A stretch of 64,000 nucleotides of DNA from Pseudomonas fluorescens (GTDB taxonomy: Bacteria > Pseudomonadota > Gammaproteobacteria > Pseudomonadales > Pseudomonadaceae). The stretch covers positions 664,519 to 728,518 of the forward strand of contig NZ_MRST01000027.1 in assembly GCF_001902145.1 (NCBI RefSeq), given 5' to 3'. A program made the position numbers and the translations under genes. Of this stretch, positions 62,758-64,000 are shown piece by piece (positions within the stretch are counted from its first letter, which is position 1; each line of letters starts with the position of its first letter). A model generated the notes under the pieces. The model was given only the letters and a program-made list of their open reading frames with translations, made no database searches and had not been told where the DNA came from.

Positions 62758-63651
62758 ATGTACGCCAGTCTCAAGTCACTTATCGTCAGGTCCGTGTCCC
62801 GCAGCCATGCCCGCCGCCTCATCCTTGCCCTGTGCCTGTGTTCATCGCTGGTCAGCCTATGGGTTTACCTGCAGGGCGCGCCGCTGCCGTTATTGATCCT
62901 GCTGCTCAACCTGGCCACCTTGGCAATGGTGGGCCTGCACCAGTGGCGCTCGCGCAAAGCCATCAGGTTCCAGCCCCAGGAACTGGCCGACCGCCTGCTG
63001 CAAGTCCAGGAAAACGAACGCCACCGCCTCAGCCGCGAGCTGCACGATGACATCGGCCAATTGCTGACCGCCGCCAAGCTGCAAAGCGAATGGCTGCAGC
63101 GCCGCCTGCCCCCAGACCTGCAAAGCCATTGCGCGGTGCTGTGCAACACGCTCAATGAAACCCTGGCCAAGGTGCGCGACGTGTCCGCGATCCTCAACCC
63201 TCGCCAACTGGCAAGCCTGGGGCTGGAAGCCAGCCTGCGCGCGCACCTGCTCAAGACCCTGGAAAATACCCAGGTGTGCTGGAGCCTGGAGTGCCAGCAA
63301 CGGCTCACCGGCGTTCCCGAAGAAATGGCCGTGGCGGCCTTTCGCATCACCCAGGAAGCGGTTACCAACATGCTGCGCCATGCGAAGGCACACAACCTGC
63401 TGGTGCGCCTGCAACGTTTGCCTGAAGGGCTGTCGCTGACGATCTGTGATGACGGCCAGGGCTTCGCGCCTGCCGCCGACCCCGGCAAGGAAGGCCAACG
63501 GGGCATGGCCGGCATGGGCGAACGGGCACACCAGTTGGGCGGTACCTTGTCCGTCAGCAGCCAGCCGGGCAAAGGCACACGCATCCACGCACTTTTCCCC
63601 TGGGCACCCCGCGCCCTCGAACGGGCCAGTGCCCATAAGGTTCTCCAGTGA
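62758..63651 (+). CDS. NarL-type sensor histidine kinase (HisKA_3)
   Basis: A 297-aa membrane kinase with two membrane helices (ARRLILALCLCSSLVSLWVYL and PLPLLILLLNLATLAMVGL, about 20-60) and only a very short outside loop. The HisKA_3 motif is ENERHRLSRELHDDIGQLLTA with the phospho-His near residue 95; the ATPase domain has TQEAVTNMLRHAKA, DDGQGF and GMAGMGERAHQLGG. No large sensor domain, so it probably senses in the membrane or through a partner. ATG 62758 lacks a clear ribosome site; an in-frame ATG at 62641 would add 39 residues. Its stop overlaps the regulator start. Confidence 0.85.
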   Translation: MYASLKSLIVRSVSRSHARRLILALCLCSSLVSLWVYLQGAPLPLLILLLNLATLAMVGLHQWRSRKAIRFQPQELADRLLQVQENERHRLSRELHDDIGQLLTAAKLQSEWLQRRLPPDLQSHCAVLCNTLNETLAKVRDVSAILNPRQLASLGLEASLRAHLLKTLENTQVCWSLECQQRLTGVPEEMAVAAFRITQEAVTNMLRHAKAHNLLVRLQRLPEGLSLTICDDGQGFAPAADPGKEGQRGMAGMGERAHQLGGTLSVSSQPGKGTRIHALFPWAPRALERASAHKVLQ

Positions 63652-64000
63652 CCTGCAATCTGCTCCTGGTCGATGACCATGCCTTGATTCGCGCCGGCGT
63701 GCGCGCACTGGTCCTGGATATCCCCGGCTACAGCGTGATCGGCGAGGCCAGCGATGGCGCACAACTGCTGGAGTCCTTCAGCGCCCTGCAGCCCGACATT
63801 GTGCTGCTGGACCTGTCGATGAAACACACTGGCGGCCTGGATGCCTTGCAGCAACTCAAGCGCGCCTATCCCAAGTGCAAGGTGCTGATCCTGTCGATGC
63901 ACACCGACCCCGAGATGATCATGCGCGCCCTGGAGTCTGGTGCCCACGGCTACCTGCTCAAGGACACCACCGCCAACGAGCTGGAACATGCCCTGCTGGC
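63648..64000 (+). CDS. NarL-family response regulator, C-terminus outside window
   Basis: The start is GTG at 63648, overlapping the kinase stop (GTGA). The receiver domain is seen: LLLVDDHALIRAGVRAL, the phospho-Asp in DIVLLDLSMKHTGG near residue 54, ILSMHTDPEMI and the Lys in GYLLKDTT near 104. The LuxR-type DNA-binding part lies beyond the window end at codon 117. It forms an operon with the preceding kinase. Confidence 0.9.
   Translation, partial: MTCNLLLVDDHALIRAGVRALVLDIPGYSVIGEASDGAQLLESFSALQPDIVLLDLSMKHTGGLDALQQLKRAYPKCKVLILSMHTDPEMIMRALESGAHGYLLKDTTANELEHALL

Overview
The window reads as chromosomal DNA of a fluorescent Pseudomonas (P. fluorescens group). Grounds: pyoverdine genes (pvdS, pvdG, pvdL, pvdH, mbtH-like), a min locus with neighbours typical of Pseudomonas, the atu acyclic-terpene cluster, high GC coding sequence, and many paired REP elements of the GTAGGAGCGAGCTTGCTCGCGAA type. 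No rRNA, tRNA, CRISPR array, insertion sequence or prophage was seen.

Layout. 1-3216: minus-strand 5' part of a very large toxin-like protein, running off the left edge. 3.3-11.4 kb: a purine/urate catabolic block: uraH (minus), then puuE-uraD-alc, allA, puuD, an NCS2 permease and a Tsx-like outer-membrane channel. Together they import urate and convert it through 5-hydroxyisourate, OHCU, allantoin, allantoate and ureidoglycolate to glyoxylate and urea. 11.5-22 kb: housekeeping genes: patatin-like lipase, lipid A acyltransferase, minCDE, an RluA-type pseudouridine synthase, apeB, a small membrane protein, a MscS channel and an M20 peptidase.

22-46 kb: pyoverdine genes interleaved with other functions. 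The mbtH-like gene and pvdH (minus) come first, then an AmpDh3-like amidase, a two-component system divergent from dsbD/tlpA-like/dsbG, then the 12.9-kb pvdL with pvdG upstream, divergent from the sigma factor gene pvdS. PvdS-type promoter boxes precede pvdH, mbtH and pvdG, and a Fur box covers the pvdS promoter.

46.2-49.6 kb: a lower-GC accessory island. It holds an unrecognised 404-aa protein, a half-length inverted paralogue interrupted by a stop codon, and an intact plus a decayed copy of a periplasmic solute-binding-protein gene.

49.6-58.6 kb: atuR divergent from atuABCDEF. 58.6-64 kb: an exonuclease, ppnP, a MOSC protein, cheV with a FliA-type promoter, an HPt-like protein, and a NarL-type sensor/regulator pair whose regulator runs off the right edge.

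The least explained items are the 46-49 kb paralogous pair, a 17-codon upstream ORF coupled to pvdG, two copies of a roughly 300-bp intergenic repeat with a near-identical 80-nt foldable core (one copy framed by a 22-bp inverted repeat), and A-rich Crc/Hfq-like motifs at several starts of the purine genes. All functional calls rest on reading the sequence and on remembered family knowledge; no database search was run.
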